Shown: positions 1 through 12,888 of the stretch, in pieces
Numbering within the stretch: position 1 is the first letter of the stretch
Layout: the number at the start of each line of letters is the position of its first letter
DNA from: Cucumis sativus
Lineage: Eukaryota > Streptophyta > Magnoliopsida > Cucurbitales > Cucurbitaceae
DNA: 64,000 nucleotides
Assembly: GCF_000004075.3 (NCBI RefSeq)
Contig: NW_022279559.1
Location: 124,001 to 188,000, forward strand
Direction: 5' to 3'
Notes under the pieces: model-generated
What the model saw: only the letters and a program-made list of their open reading frames with translations
Databases searched by the model: none
Told to the model about the DNA's origin: nothing
Position numbers and translations under genes: made by a program

Positions 1-1049
1 ATATCATGCATAATTATTAACATGGATAATATATGGATAACAGTAATTATTAACAGAGTATGTCATATGGATACATGGATAAAGTAATTAACAAAAACGG
101 TAAAATGGATGCCAATGAAGAATGATGCCATATGGATATAAGTAATTAACTGTAAAATGGGTGTCAATGAAGAATGAGTATCCAAATACAAATATATGAT
201 GCTAATTAATTATAAAGAAATTAACACAGAATGGATGCCTAGTAATAAAAGAAAATTAACACAGAATGGATACCCAACAATTAAAAAGAAATTAACACAA
301 AACAGAATGGATACCCAATATTTAAAAAGAAATTAATACGGAACAGAATGCTCAATATTTAAAAATAAAAAATAAAAAATTTAATATAGAATGGAAGGTA
401 GAATGCTCAGTATTAAGAAAGATACAAATAATAAAATTAACATGTTAAATGATGGTAAAATGATGAACACGATAGTTCATAATTAAAAGCAGTATATCAA
501 ACAAGAAAAAAAAAATCATTAAACAAGAATAAGAATAGAAAGAGGAAAAAGAAAAAAAACTTACCAGCAGGTCTGCCCTTCAATGCCAAAGGTTATTCCT
601 TTTGATCTTCTTTCACTCTTCACCTCTTTCTAAATCCTCCAATAATAAAAAAAAAGATCCTCCTCCTTTCTTTTTCCTCTTTCCTTTTTATAGGGCAAGC
701 TCCATTGTTTTTTTTTAGATCACGAGATGGAGTGCAAATTACAGAGAAATAGGAAGAAAGTGGGAGAGTGGGAGAAAGTGATAGAGTGGGAGAAAGTGGG
801 AGAGTGATGACGAAGAAAAAGGGATGGTTGAGAAAAAATAGGAAGGAAATCAAACCTTTTATTTTTATTTTTATTATTTATTTTTAAATATATTATTATT
901 ATTATTATTGTTTTTTTAAAATATAAATTTAAGATTCAAATTCAAATTCAAATTCAAATTTAATTCTTTTTTAATTTCTTTTTCTTTTCTTTTTTTCTTT
1001 TCTTTTTTCTTTTTAATAAATAAATATAGGACAAAATACGGTATCTACA
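1..1049. repeat. Decayed transposon/LTR-like DNA left of the tandem array
   Basis: No gene is visible. Bases 1-430 are built from degenerate copies of a 'taattaacacagaatggat' type motif at irregular spacing. A purine-rich stretch follows, then 'cttaccagcagg', a pyrimidine-rich block, ATT and 'ttcaaa' microsatellites (about 890-962), and finally 'acaaaatacggtatctaca' at about 1031-1049, which resembles an LTR terminus. Similarity to the tandem unit starts at 1050, immediately after this end. The LTR assignment is from style only; no partner LTR or coding domain is seen. Confidence 0.4.
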
Positions 1050-2589
1050 ATAAGCTTTCCCTACTTCAGATTGATATGAAAACAATGATTTATCAGGCCA
1101 CTAAGTTATCCTCACATGTTCAGATCATGACATAACTATCCCCAAAGCGTTCTATAATATGAACTCAAGCTATTTTATGTTTCAGTGACCTTGATCCTCC
1201 ACTCCTCAAATTGAACTACTCCCAAGATGCCTTATTTTTAGCATAGATTTTATCCTACATCCCTCAAGCCTTCAAATACAAAATTTTTACACAATGGGGT
1301 ACCCGCAACTTAAGCCAACCTTAAGTCGAAAAGTCACTTCCAACTCCAATTAAGTATCACAATTGAAGGCGCCATAAATTTACGCTTTTAAACCGTGGGA
1401 CAATATGGTTTTTAGTCCCTTGAAACTCAACCCTAACATCCAAAACAAATTGAGCATCCACAGTTTGAAACCAACAATTGATAGGGATTAAATACAACCT
1501 TACGTACTTGCTAAATCTCAACAAAATTGATCCAAAGCTTTCTCAAACACTATTTCAATTCAAGTGGGCTAGACAGCGGCTTGACCTCTTCCAAAATTCA
1601 AATCTGACATTAAAATGTAATGGCACTACTACAAAAACAACCTTACTTGACCCCTGCAGTTTTGTTATACTTGACAGTTTTAATAAATTTTTACTTTGAA
1701 ACTATCATTTTTAATTTTTTTTAAAAAACTTTCCTTTCTTTCTTCTATCCTTTTTTGGTTGGTGATGGGTTTTATTTTTTTTCTTATTTATTTTAACATA
1801 TTTTTCTTGCATGCACAATATTTATTATCATGTAATATTAAATTCATGAATATTTCTTTTATGCTTACCAATATTGCCACGGTATTTTATATCAGTTAAT
1901 TGTTCTTTTTTCTTACATCATATTTATCTTTACATTTTACCATTCTAAAAGAAATTCGACGATGCAATTAAAAATATCTGGAATTCGTTATTTCTAAATT
2001 CTTGAGGTGAGGGAATCGTTTCTTTGGGAGTCCAAGATTTGATTCCCAATATTTTTTTAAAAAACAAAATCTTATCTTACTTGCTTAATTCGTTGTATAA
2101 TACATTTGATTTCATTGCACATTATTTCCTATTGACCTAATTTTGAATCATTTCTTAAATTTTCTTCTTTAGCCGTTTATAAATTTTTACTTTGAAACTA
2201 TCATTTTTAATTTATTTTTAGAAAAAAGTTTAAAATATAAATTTATACTTCATAAGTCATCCTAATCAATTTTTTTAGCAACACACTTTTATTTTGCTAA
2301 CAGAAAAATACTATGAAGGAATCTAGGAAATTTGGGAGTCCGATTTCCTATAATTCTTAAGGTGAGGGATCAATATCTTTGGGAGTCTGAAATTTAATCT
2401 CAAGAAAAAATGGATTTAATCAATATTTTAAAAAAAATCTTTATTCGAAGACTAGCCCATGATATACTTTGAGAAATTGTAATAATTTTTCTTTTTCTTA
2501 AGGTGAGAAGTTTCCTTCAATATACCGACTAATTAAGGGAATATTATTCTACTTATTTTATGAGATCATTGCTTAAATATTGGAGTAAT

Positions 2590-2910
2590 GAGGGGTAAAA
2601 TAAGACATTAGTTTTAAATAAATAAAAAATTATTTTCAATTCGAGATTTGAAATTTGCCCACCGTTTTCTAAATGGGTATTGTGGGGTGCTAATACCTTC
2701 CGCACACACAAATGACTCCCGAACTCATCTCTATTTTTCGCAGACCATATTTTTAAAATTTTTTACTTTATTTTGATGTCCAATCACACCGTAAAAAAGA
2801 TTGGTGGCGACTGTTTTTCTTTTTTAAAAAAACACTAACTCTTTTGAGGACATCGGTCGCTCCACGTCATCTCGGGCACGTGGCAACAACCACTAAATCA
2901 TTATTGGAAA
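2590..2910 (+). mobile_element. Ty3/gypsy-type LTR remnant inside unit copy 1
   Basis: The block 'ggggtgctaataccttcc', 'actcccgaac', 'ttcgcagacc', 'gattggtggcgact' follows the order and spacing often seen near the end of plant Ty3/gypsy LTRs. No reverse transcriptase or integrase remains nearby, and target-site duplications were not found. It recurs at about 8806-9126 and 15030-15345 because the unit is duplicated. The family call is from recollection of LTR style, not from a search. Confidence 0.4.
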
Positions 2911-4336
2911 AATTCGAAAAAACCAACATATTTAAGCCAATACAGGTCTATTTCTTCAACAATTCGAACAAGCCAAGGTTTGAATTGTTGCATCCGTACT
3001 AAATAAAGAGTCAACCGATATACAGAAAGATCTGAAGATTGGAAAAGTCTACCTTGAATGCATTGTATAAATTCTTAATACGAAGATGAACATGGAACAT
3101 TTACATCAACCACGTGGTAGTCAATATATTGGAAAATTCCAATCCATCTTCCATCGAACGTAGTCTTCACACGTTGTAGTGCCATGACACATAACGCTAA
3201 ATGATAACAGTAAAAGAAAAGCAACTCAACCGTAAAAGAAAGTCGTAGGCAAACCCAGAAATATCCTGCCAAATGAAAATAAAATTAAATATTAATGTAA
3301 TTAAAAAAACAACGTCCCATAAAAATCTTAATTTCAAGTTGTTATTATGTTAAATGCACGATTTTAGGGATGGATATAATTCTAAATTGAAAATTTGGAG
3401 ATATTTCAACGCAAATTTTCAATTCAACTCATAAAATAAATATTGATGACTATAAATAATTTGAAAATATTGAATTTATGTTAGTCATGATTTTAGGGGA
3501 TGATATTCTAAAAGAATTTGATATCGCTATAAAATTCAAATCCAAGTTAATTTGCCAAATTTGCTTAAAACTCATTGACTTCAAACCGAAAGAAGCCACG
3601 ATTATTGATGTCCATTGTATTGGGACCGATATAAACTAAGCTTCATGGTGTCGCTCCTTGAAAACCAAAGTTATCTTTTTAAATAAAACAATGTTTGTGG
3701 GTTTTTGTGTTAATAATTATATGTTGCAGCCTATATGTGTGTATGTGTGTTGAGTGTTTGAAGTGCTGAGAAGTGGAATGATACTTTTTTGTATTTTATT
3801 TTGTGTCAAATTTAAATCATATTAATGCCTTCAATAAATAGGGGGTTTGAGGTATGTTTATGATTATTTTTGTCATGGGTGTTTAAATTCTATATAATTG
3901 ACTCGTTGCACTCTCTATTAAACAACGCCTTTTTTCTTTCTTTCTTTCTTTTCTGTTTTTTTACAACATAATTAAGACTGCTTCGAAATAATTAGTATAA
4001 TTTTATTGTTTGGTAAAGCTAATTTATCCACATCAATTATTTGTTCGTGAAACCATAAAATTAATGTCAACCTTACCTTTGAGTTTACACACTCGATCTA
4101 AGCTACATATGTTTTCATTATTTTGATTGATCTCCTTTAAATTGAGACACCATATTTAGTCAACACCGACATTTTATTTGCTATCGTTACCATTTCTTCC
4201 TCTATTCACGTGTTAATTAAGGAACAAAAACTGGTTTTTAGAGAACAAACAAATATTCACCACTTGTTACAAATATTTATAGAGAGATAAAAACCTACTT
4301 TTCGCTCAATGATCTAAATTTAACAACGAAAATTGC

Positions 4337-4343
4337 TATAAAA
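4337..4343 (+). promoter_or_regulatory. Candidate TATA box, Ole e 6-like copy 1
   Basis: TATAAAA lies 80 bases before the start codon, which would place transcription start near 4370 and give a leader of about 50 bases. The same heptamer is at 10553-10559 and 16773-16779. A weaker TATTTATA lies at 4274-4281. Confidence 0.5.
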
Positions 4344-4422
4344 TGGTCTTCCCTCGTTTTCTCATACGATAAAGCCATAAGGGAAAAAAGTAGGCTTAAT
4401 TACTAAAAGATAAAACTAAAAA

Positions 4423-4946
4423 ATGGCAAAAACCATTACGATTGTTTTCTTTATGTCCATTGTTGTGGTGGGATCACTGCAATTCTCTAAGGCACACATG
4501 ACCGCTGAAAGGGATGCTGAGATTGAGAGGAAATCTAATACTTTGTTTAACGAAATATCCAATCTAGAGCCTCAATACAAATCATGTGTAGAAACGTGCA
4601 AGAAAACATGCACGACAAAAGGCGTTGCTAACGATTTGTGTGATCCTATATGTGATAAAGATTGCATGAAAAATGAAGTTGTTGGTATTGTCTTCAATCT
4701 CTGGAGAAATGGTTTTTTTTTTTTTTTTTTTTGTTATATCAAGACAATAGTTAATTTTATTGTGTGTGGTCAGTTTTAGTTGCGAGGCAAAAATTTCATG
4801 TGTCAAAATTTAACGAAAATTAAATTTAGTTGTTTATTTCTTCCAACTTTTATTTCTTTTAATCTTTTTTTGTTTTCTTGTGTGAGATTTTTGATTTTTT
4901 ATGTGTTTGTACTGCAGAAAAACTCAAGTCCAAACTAGGCGCTTGA
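4423..4946 (+). CDS. Ole e 6-like secreted cysteine-rich peptide, copy 1
   Basis: Two exons: 4423-4684 and 4918-4946, phase 1, with GT at 4685 and CTGCAG at the acceptor; product 96 residues. Reading through the donor would give a poly-Phe tail, so the spliced form is preferred. The small second exon supplies E88-A96 and restores the lysine-rich C-terminus expected of the family. Residues 1-24 are a signal peptide (hydrophobic core, S-K-A cleavage site). Six cysteines at 55, 59, 63, 73, 77 and 81 follow C-x3-C-x3-C-x9-C-x3-C-x3-C, the spacing of the olive pollen allergen Ole e 6, which forms a disulfide-linked helical hairpin. That family is pollen-expressed and its function is unknown. The mature form here would be about 72 residues, with an extra acidic stretch before the cysteine core. 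AATAAA lies at 5149-5154. Confidence 0.88.
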
Positions 4947-6280
4947 TAATTGACCAGGAATTTAAAGTTGACAGCTGGAAAATGGTGGGATCAACTATAA
5001 ATGATTTGATTAATTAACATTTTAGAAAGGAAAATCTAAATTCCCTTTCATTTTCTTCATTCAATATAATTTGTTGTTTCTTTATACAAAGGTTGTACCT
5101 TATGTGTCGTTGGGTGCTTCTTTCGTCATTATTTTCAACAACGAGATCAATAAAGTTTATTTACGCCTTTTGTGTTTATTCACATAATTATTTATGCGTT
5201 TTACATTTATCATATAATCCTACCGTGTAGAAGAAATTTTGTGAATATATCACATTATTATTAAAGTTGCGAGCAGTTTTGTCACATGTGTGTTTGGTCA
5301 ATCTCCCTCGATAGTTTTTGATATATTATAAAAGAGATGAAGTTTGTGGTTATAGATATGTTTTATTGCTTTTTTTTATAATTACAATTATGAGATAAGT
5401 TTATTTTGAATTGGTATTTCAGATTGTCAAGAGAAAAATTGTGTTTCGATGGAAAAAAAAAGAAGAGAAAATGGAGAGGAGGAGATGGGTTGAGAAAATT
5501 AGGAAATTGGTGAGGAATATATGAAGGGAGAAATTTAGAAAAAATTGAACAGGTAGCGTTAAGAATTCATTAGTTTATTTATTGGGGGTTTTGTAAAAAA
5601 ATGTATCATCAAACAAGACATCTCTTCAATAATATATTAGGATCAAATGCTAAGAGGAATTTAGAAGAAGATGAGTTAATGGCGGACAATGAAGGAGCAG
5701 AGGTTTGTTTATATTTTAGATTTGATTTTCATGTTTTTCTTTTAAAATGAATTCATTAATCAAAATTAAATTATTTTAACACTGTAAATTAGAGCTTGTT
5801 TGTGGGTATATACTGATGGTGAATGGGAAAAATAGAGAGGAATGAGAGAGAAAGTGAGTGGTTTGACATTGAAGGTAGAGAAAGTGATAAAAGAGTTTAA
5901 AAGAGAATTCTATACTTAATTATAATCTTCAGACTCATAACCGCATTGAGTGCGTCTCATACACACTCATCCAAGCTAGTCTAGAGTCTCAATAAGAGTT
6001 TATATCCAAACAAGGAATTTAGTTACAGAGGAATTACAGTCCACTAAGAGATCTCTCAAATACATGCCATAATGTTACAATCGCTACTTCTAACCACCCC
6101 ATGCTCCAATATATATAAAACTTAAGTATATACATTGAAACTGTTTTTCTCTATTTCTTTTAGAATTAAAGCTCGTAAACATACTCTAACAACTGTTTAA
6201 ATAAGGAATCGATAATGAATTAATAATTGAAACGTCACTATCACATATTACGATAAATCGCAAGTATTTGCCAACAAACC

Positions 6281-6670
6281 AGTACCATATGAGGGTCGGC
6301 CATAGCAGAGCGCCTAAATATACGGTCGAGATAATAATAGCTCGCAAACGATCAAGAAAATCACGTGGCAAAACAAGCTCGAGTACATTTAGTACTTGCC
6401 ACAATAGCGACATCCATCCAACCACCATGGTAGAATACTAAATACACGACCGATAATAGCTCACACGATATCCATATCCACAAATAAACACGCGACTAGA
6501 CTAAGCTCACGCATATTTAGTATCTGCCACAGTAGCAACCTGCATCCAATCCAAGCATGATAGAATACTAAATACACGGTCGAGAATAGTTCACACGCGA
6601 TCCATATCGACAGGAAAACACGTGGTCAAACTGAGCTCATGCATACTTAGTACCTACCGTAGTAGCAACC
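6281..6670. repeat. 130-bp imperfect tandem repeat, three units (copy 1)
   Basis: Units end in 'agtagcaac' or 'aatagcgac' at about 6410, 6540 and 6670. Each contains 'aata(c/t)acg(g/a)(t/c)cga', a 'gctc(a/g)c' block, 'cacg(t/c)g' and 'tttagta' elements. Units 2 and 3 are both 130 bases and clearly alike; unit 1 is more diverged. It lies in repeat-derived DNA and has no spacer/repeat alternation of the CRISPR type. Confidence 0.7.
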
Positions 6671-9600
6671 CCCATATCTACGCTCCTATGTGCACATAGA
6701 GCCATCCATCATGTGGGTTGAGCTAGGCTAGAAGCCAATCACAATCCTTCATCCACGTCCTCACCTATTCTCAGGCTCCTGAATCTCTGGCCACGACCTC
6801 TTTCAGCCTTGAAATCCCCTAACAACCATAGGTGTGGCGCTACCAAAACACATTTGCATAACTTATGGGTAAATCACCAACATTCATTAAGATCACATAT
6901 TTCATGTTTAAAAGTCAATCATGGTCAGAAATACATTTTCGTAAAGTTGTTTTCAGTCCTGAAAGATCAGACACATACTTTTAGAAGAGGCCATTCAAAC
7001 CATCCAAGTTTAATTACAGATCAAGGGGTATCCTTTTAAACCAGTTGTCATTTAAATCATGATTAATAAGTTCGGGTTCGCTCCAAAATATAAGAGTACA
7101 TGGAAACCAAAAGTCATATTTTAAAATTATTTCTAACATGTAGTTCAAGAAACACTCATATTGGAATTTTTTGAAATCATGGCATATTATAATAGCATAC
7201 ATAGATTAATAAGAAAATACTTGAAAATAACCCACTCCCAGTCAACGACTAAATTCTCCACGATCATAAGCTTTCCCTACTTCAGATTGATATGAAAACA
7301 ATGATTTATGAGGCCACTAAGTTATCCTCACATGTTCAGATCATGACATAACTATCCCCAAAGCGTTCTATAATATCAACTCAAGCTATTTTATGTTTCA
7401 GTGACCCTGATCCTCCACTCCTCAAATTGAACTACTCCCAAGATGCCTTATGTTTAGCATAGATTTTATCCTACATCCCTCAAGCCTTCAAATACAAAAT
7501 TTTTACACAATGGGGGTACCCGCAACTTAAGCCAACCTTAAGTCGAAAAGTCACTTCCAACTCCAATTAAGTATCACAATTGAAGGCGCCATAAATTTAC
7601 GCTTTTAAACCGTAGGACAATATGGTTTTTAGTCCCTTGAAACTCAACCCTAACATCCAAAACAAATTGAGCATCCACAATTTGAAACCAACAATTGATA
7701 GGGATTAAATACAATCTTACGTACTTGCAAAATCTCAACAAAATTGATCCAAAGCTTTCTCAAACACTATTTCAATTCAAGTGGGCTAGACAGCGGCTTG
7801 ACCTCTTCCAAAATTCAAATTTGACATTAAAATGTAATGGCACTACTACAAAAACAACCTTACTTGACCCCTGCAGTTTTGTTATACTTGACAGTTTTAA
7901 TAAATTTTTACTTTGAAACTATCATTTTTAATTTTTTTAAAAAACTTTCCTTTCTTTCTTCTATCCTTTTTTGGTTGGTGATGGTTTTTATTTTTTTTCT
8001 TATTTATTTTAACATATTTTTCTTGCATGCACAATATTTATTATCATGTAATATTAAATTCATGAATATTTCTTTTATGCTTTCCAATATTGCCACGGTA
8101 TTTTATATCAGTTAATTGTTCTTTTTTCTTACATCATATTTATCTTTACATTTTACCATTCTAAAAGAAATTCGACGATGCAATTAAAAATATCTGGAAT
8201 TCGTTATTTCTAAATTCTTGAGGTGAGGGAATCGTTTCTTTGGGAGTCCAAGATTTGATTCCCAATATTTTTTTAAAAAACAAAATCTTATCTTACTTGC
8301 TTAATTCGTTGTATAATACATTTGATTTCATTGCGCATTATTTCCTATTGACCTAATTTTGAATCATTTCTTAAATTTTCTTCTTTAGCCGTTTATAAAT
8401 TTTTACTTTGAAACTATCCTTTTTAATTTATTTTTAGAAAAAAGTTTAAAATATAAATTTATACTTCATAAGTCATCCTAATCAATTTTTTTAGCAACAC
8501 ACTTTTATTTCGCTAACAGAAAAATACTATGAAGGAATCTAGGAAATTTGGGAGTCCGATTTCCTAGAATTCTTAAGGTGAGGGATCAATATCTTTGGGA
8601 GTCTGAAATTTGATCTCAAGAAAAAATGGATTTAATCAATATTTTAAAAAAAATCTTTATTCGAAGACTAGCCCATGATATACTTTGAGAAATTGTAATA
8701 ATTTTTCTTTTTCTTAAGGTGAGAAGTTTCCTTCAATATACCGACTAATTAAGGGAATATTATTCCACTTATTTTATGAGATCATTGCTTAAATATTGGA
8801 GTAATGAGGGGTAAAATAAGACATTAGTTTTAAATAAATAAAAAATTATTTTCAATTCGAGATTTGAAATTTGCCCACCGTTTTCTAAATGGGTGTTGTG
8901 GGGTGCTAATACCTTCCTCACACACAAATGACTCCCGAACTCATCTCTATTTTTCGCAGACCATATTTTTAAAACTGTTTACTTTATTTTGATGTCCAAT
9001 CACACCGTAAAAAAGATTGGTGGCGACTGTTTTTCTTTTTTAAAAAAACACTAACTCTTTTGAGGACATCGGTCGCTCCACGTCATCTCGGGCACGTGGC
9101 GACAACCACTAAATCATTATTGGAAAAATTCGAAAAAACCAACATATTTAAGCCAATACAGGTCTATTTCTTCAACAATTCGAACAAGCCAAGGTTTGAA
9201 TTGTTGCATCCGTACTAAATAAAGAGTCAACCGATATACAGAAAGATCTGAAGATTGGAAAAGTCTACCTTGAATGCATTGTATAAATTCTTAATACGAA
9301 GATGAACATGGAACATTTACATCAACCACGTGGTAGTCAATATATTGGAAAATTCCAATCCATCTTCCATCGAACGTAGTCTTCACACGTTGTAGTGCCA
9401 TGACACATAACGCTAAATGATAACAGTAAAAGAAAAGCAACTCAACCGTAAAAGAAAGTCGTAGGCAAACCCAGAAATATCCTGCCAAATGAAAATAAAA
9501 TTAAATATTAATGTAATTAAAAAAACAACGTCCCATAAAAATCTTAATTTCAAGTTGTTATTATGTTAAATGCACGATTTTAGGGATGAATATAATTCTA

Positions 9601-10552
9601 AATTCAAAATTTGGAGATATTTCAACGCAAATTTTCAATTCAACTCATAAAATAAATATTGATGACTATAAATAATTTGAAAATATTGAATTTATGTTAG
9701 TCATGATTTTAGGGGATGATATTCTAAAAGAATTTGATATCGCTATAAAATTCAAATCCAAGTTAATTTGCCAAATTTGCTTAAAACTCATTGACTTCAA
9801 ACCGAAAGAAGCCACGATTATTGATGTCCATTGTATTGGGACCGATATAAACTAAGCTTCATGGTGTCGCTCCTTGAAAACCAAAGTTATCTTTTTAAAT
9901 AAAACAATGTTTGTGGGTTTTTGTGTTAATAATTATATGTTGCAGCCTATATGTGTGTATGTGTGTTGAGTGTTTGAAGTGCTGAGAAGAGGAATGATAC
10001 TTTTTTGTATTTTATTTTGTGTCAAATTTAAATCATATTAATGCCTTCAATAAATAGGGGGTTTGAGGTATGTTTATGATTATTTTTGTCATGGGTGTTT
10101 AAATTCTATATAATTGACTCGTTGCACTCTCTATTAAACCACGCCTTTTTTCTTTCTTTCTTTCTTTTCTGTTTTTTTACAACATAATTAAGACTGCTTC
10201 GAAATAATTAGTATAATTTTATTGTTTGGTAAAGCTAATTTATCCACATCAATTATTTGTTCGTGAAACCATAAAATTAATGTCAACCTTACCTTTGAGT
10301 TTACACACTCGATCTAAGCTACATATGTTTTCATTATTTTGATTGATCTCCTTTAAATTGAGACACCATATTTAGTCAACACCGACATTTTATTTGCTAT
10401 CGTTACCATTTCTTCCTCTATTCACGTGTTAATTAAGGAACAAAAACTGGTTTTTAGAGAACAAACAAATATTCACCACTTGTTACAAATATTTATAGAG
10501 AGATAAAAACCTACTTTTCGCTCAATGATCTAAATTTAACAACGAAAATTGC

Positions 10553-10559
10553 TATAAAA
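10553..10559 (+). promoter_or_regulatory. Candidate TATA box, Ole e 6-like copy 2
   Basis: TATAAAA 80 bases upstream of the start codon. The surrounding promoter DNA is almost unchanged from copy 1, so if copy 1 is expressed this copy probably is too. Confidence 0.5.
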
Positions 10560-10638
10560 TGGTCTTCCCTCGTTTTCTCATACGATAAAGCCATAAGGGA
10601 AAAAAGTAGGCTTAATTACTAAAAGATAAAACTAAAAA

Positions 10639-11161
10639 ATGGCAAAAACCATTACGATTGTTTTCTTTATGTCCATTGTTGTGGTGGGATCACTGCAATT
10701 CTCTAAGGCACACATGACCGCTGAAAGGGATGCTGAGATTGAGAGGAAATCTAATACTTTGTTTAACGAAATATCCAATCTAGAGCCTCAATACAAATCA
10801 TGTGTAGAAACGTGCAAGAAAACATGCACGACAAAAGGCGTTGCTAACGATTTGTGTGATCCTATATGTGATAAAGATTGCATGAAAAATGAAGTTGTTG
10901 GTATTGTCTTCAATCTCTGGAGAAATGGTTTTTTTTTTTTTTTTTTGTTATATCAAGACAATAGTTAATTTTATTGTGTGTGGTCAGTTTTAGTTGCGAG
11001 GCAAAAATTTCATGTGTCAAAATTTAACGAAAATTAAATTTAGTTGTTTATTTCTTCCAACTTTTATTTCTTTTAATCTTTTTTTGTTTTCTTGTGTGAG
11101 TTATTTTGATTTTTTATGTGTTTGTACTGCAGAAAAACTCAAGTCCAAACTAGGCGCTTGA
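10639..11161 (+). CDS. Ole e 6-like secreted cysteine-rich peptide, copy 2
   Basis: Exons 10639-10900 and 11133-11161, same phase-1 junction as copy 1, encoding the same 96-residue precursor as far as I can read it. Signal peptide, acidic pro-like segment and six-cysteine core are unchanged. Intron differences are confined to the T-tract near the donor (T18 here, T20 in copy 1) and to a 'gagttatttt' stretch shared with copy 3. AATAAA follows at 11364-11369. Start, splice sites and poly(A) signal are all intact, so this appears to be a functional duplicate rather than a pseudogene. Confidence 0.87.
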
Positions 11162-12496
11162 TAATTGACCAGGAATTTAAAGTTGACAGCTGGAAAATGG
11201 TGGGATCAACTATAAATGATTTGATTAATTAACATTTTAGAAAGGAAAATCTAAATTCCCTTTCATTTTCTTCATTCAATATAATTTGTTGTTTCTTTAT
11301 ACAAAGGTTCTACCTTATGTGTCGTTGGGTGCTTCTTTCGTCATTATTTTCAACAACGAGATCAATAAAGTTTATTTACGCCTTTTGTGTTTATTCACAT
11401 AATTATTTATGCGTTTTACATTTATCATATAATCCTACCGTGTAGAAGAAATTTTGTGAATATATCACATTATTATTCAAGTTGCGAGCAGTTTTGTCAC
11501 ATGTGTGTTTGGTCAATCTCCCTCGATAGTTTTTGATATATTATAAAAGAGATGAAGTTTGTGGTTATAGATATGTTTTATTGCTTTTTTTATAATTACA
11601 ATTATGAGATAAGTTTATTTTGAATTGGTATTTCAGATTGTCAAGAGAAAAATTGTGTTTCGATGGGAAAAAAAAAGAAGAGAAAATGGAGAGGAGGAGA
11701 TGGGTTGAGAAAATTAGGAAATTGGTGAGGAATATATGAAGGGAGAAATTTAGAAAAAATTGAACAGGTAGGGTTAAGAATTCATTAGTTTATTCAATGG
11801 GGGTTTTGCAAAAAAAATGTATCATCAAACAAGACATCTCTTCAATAATATATTAGGATCAAATGCTAAGAGGAATTTAGAAGAAGATGAGTTAATGGCG
11901 GACAATGAAGGAGCAGAGGTTTGTTTATATTTTAGATTTGATTTTCATGTTTTTGTTTTAAAATGAATTCATTAATCAAAATTAAATTATTTTAACACTG
12001 TAAATTAGAGCTTGTTTGTGGGTATATACTGATGGTGAATGGGAAAAATAGAGAGGAATGAGAGAGAAAGTGAGTGGTTTGACATTGAAGGTAGAGAAAG
12101 TGATAAAAGAGTTTAAAAGAGAATTCTATACTTAATTATAATCTTCAGACTCATAACCGCATTGAGTGCGTCTCATACACACTCATCCAAGCTAGTCTAG
12201 AGTCTCAATAAGAGTTTATATCCAAACAAGGAATTTAGTTACAGAGGAATTACAGTCCACTAAGAGATCTCTCAAATACATGCCATAATGTTACAATCGC
12301 TACTTCTAACCACCCCATGCTGCAATATATATAAAACTTAAGTATATACATTGAAACTGTTTTTCTCTATTTCTTTTAGAATTAAAGCTCGTAAACATAC
12401 TCTAACAACTGTTTAAATAAGGAATCGATAATGAATTAATAATTGAAACGTCACTATCACATATTACGATAAATCGCAAGTATTTGCCAACAAACC

Positions 12497-12888
12497 AGTA
12501 CCATATGAGGGTCGGCCATAGCAGAGCGCCTAAATATACGGTCGAGATAATAATAGCTCGCAAACGATCAAGAAAAATCACGTGGCAAAACAAGCTCGAG
12601 TACATTTAGTACTTGCCACAATAGCGACATCCATCCAACCAACCATGGTAGAATACTAAATACACGACCGATAATAGCTCACACGATATCCATATCCACA
12701 AATAAACACGCGACTAGACTAAGCTCACGCATATTTAGTATCTGCCACAGTAGCAACCTGCATCCAATCCAAGCATGATAGAATACTAAATACACGGTCG
12801 AGAATAGGTCACACGCGATCCATATCGACAGGAAAACACGTGGTCAAACTGAGCTCATGCATACTTAGTACCTACCGCAGTAGCAACC
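12497..12888. repeat. 130-bp imperfect tandem repeat, three units (copy 2)
   Basis: Same array as at 6281-6670, carried along by the 6.2-kb duplication, with a few small insertions (an extra A in 'agaaaaatcacg' and an added 'aacc'). Absent from copy 3, which is truncated before this point. Confidence 0.68.

Larger units (their letters stand above)
1050..7265 (+). repeat. 6.2-kb tandem segmental duplication, copy 1
   Basis: The unit begins at 'ataagctttccctac' and runs to the next occurrence of that sequence, 6216 bases on. It contains repeat-derived DNA (1.05-3.0 kb), about 1.4 kb of promoter-side DNA, the Ole e 6-like gene (4423-4946), then another 2.3 kb of repeat-derived DNA with a 130-bp array. 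Copies 1 and 2 differ only at scattered single bases and homopolymer lengths. Copy 1 has several private bases where copies 2 and 3 agree (for example 'cgcacaca' against 'ctcacaca', and 'gagaagtgg' against 'gagaagagg'). Confidence 0.95.

Noticed and set aside
1478-1899. Plus-strand frames of 73 and 67 codons recurring at 7695 and 13913
   Set aside because: Hydrophobic and low-complexity, within repeat-derived DNA. Copies differ in frame length from small indels, as expected of non-coding sequence.
3075-3272. A 65-codon minus-strand open frame repeated at 9291-9488 and 15512-15757
   Set aside because: It is conserved only because the 6.2-kb unit is duplicated. No domain, no splice partner and no start context support a gene; the third copy even gains a different start.
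6281-6670. Regularly spaced repeats considered as a CRISPR-like array
   Set aside because: Units are contiguous imperfect tandem repeats without unique spacers, in a plant nuclear context.
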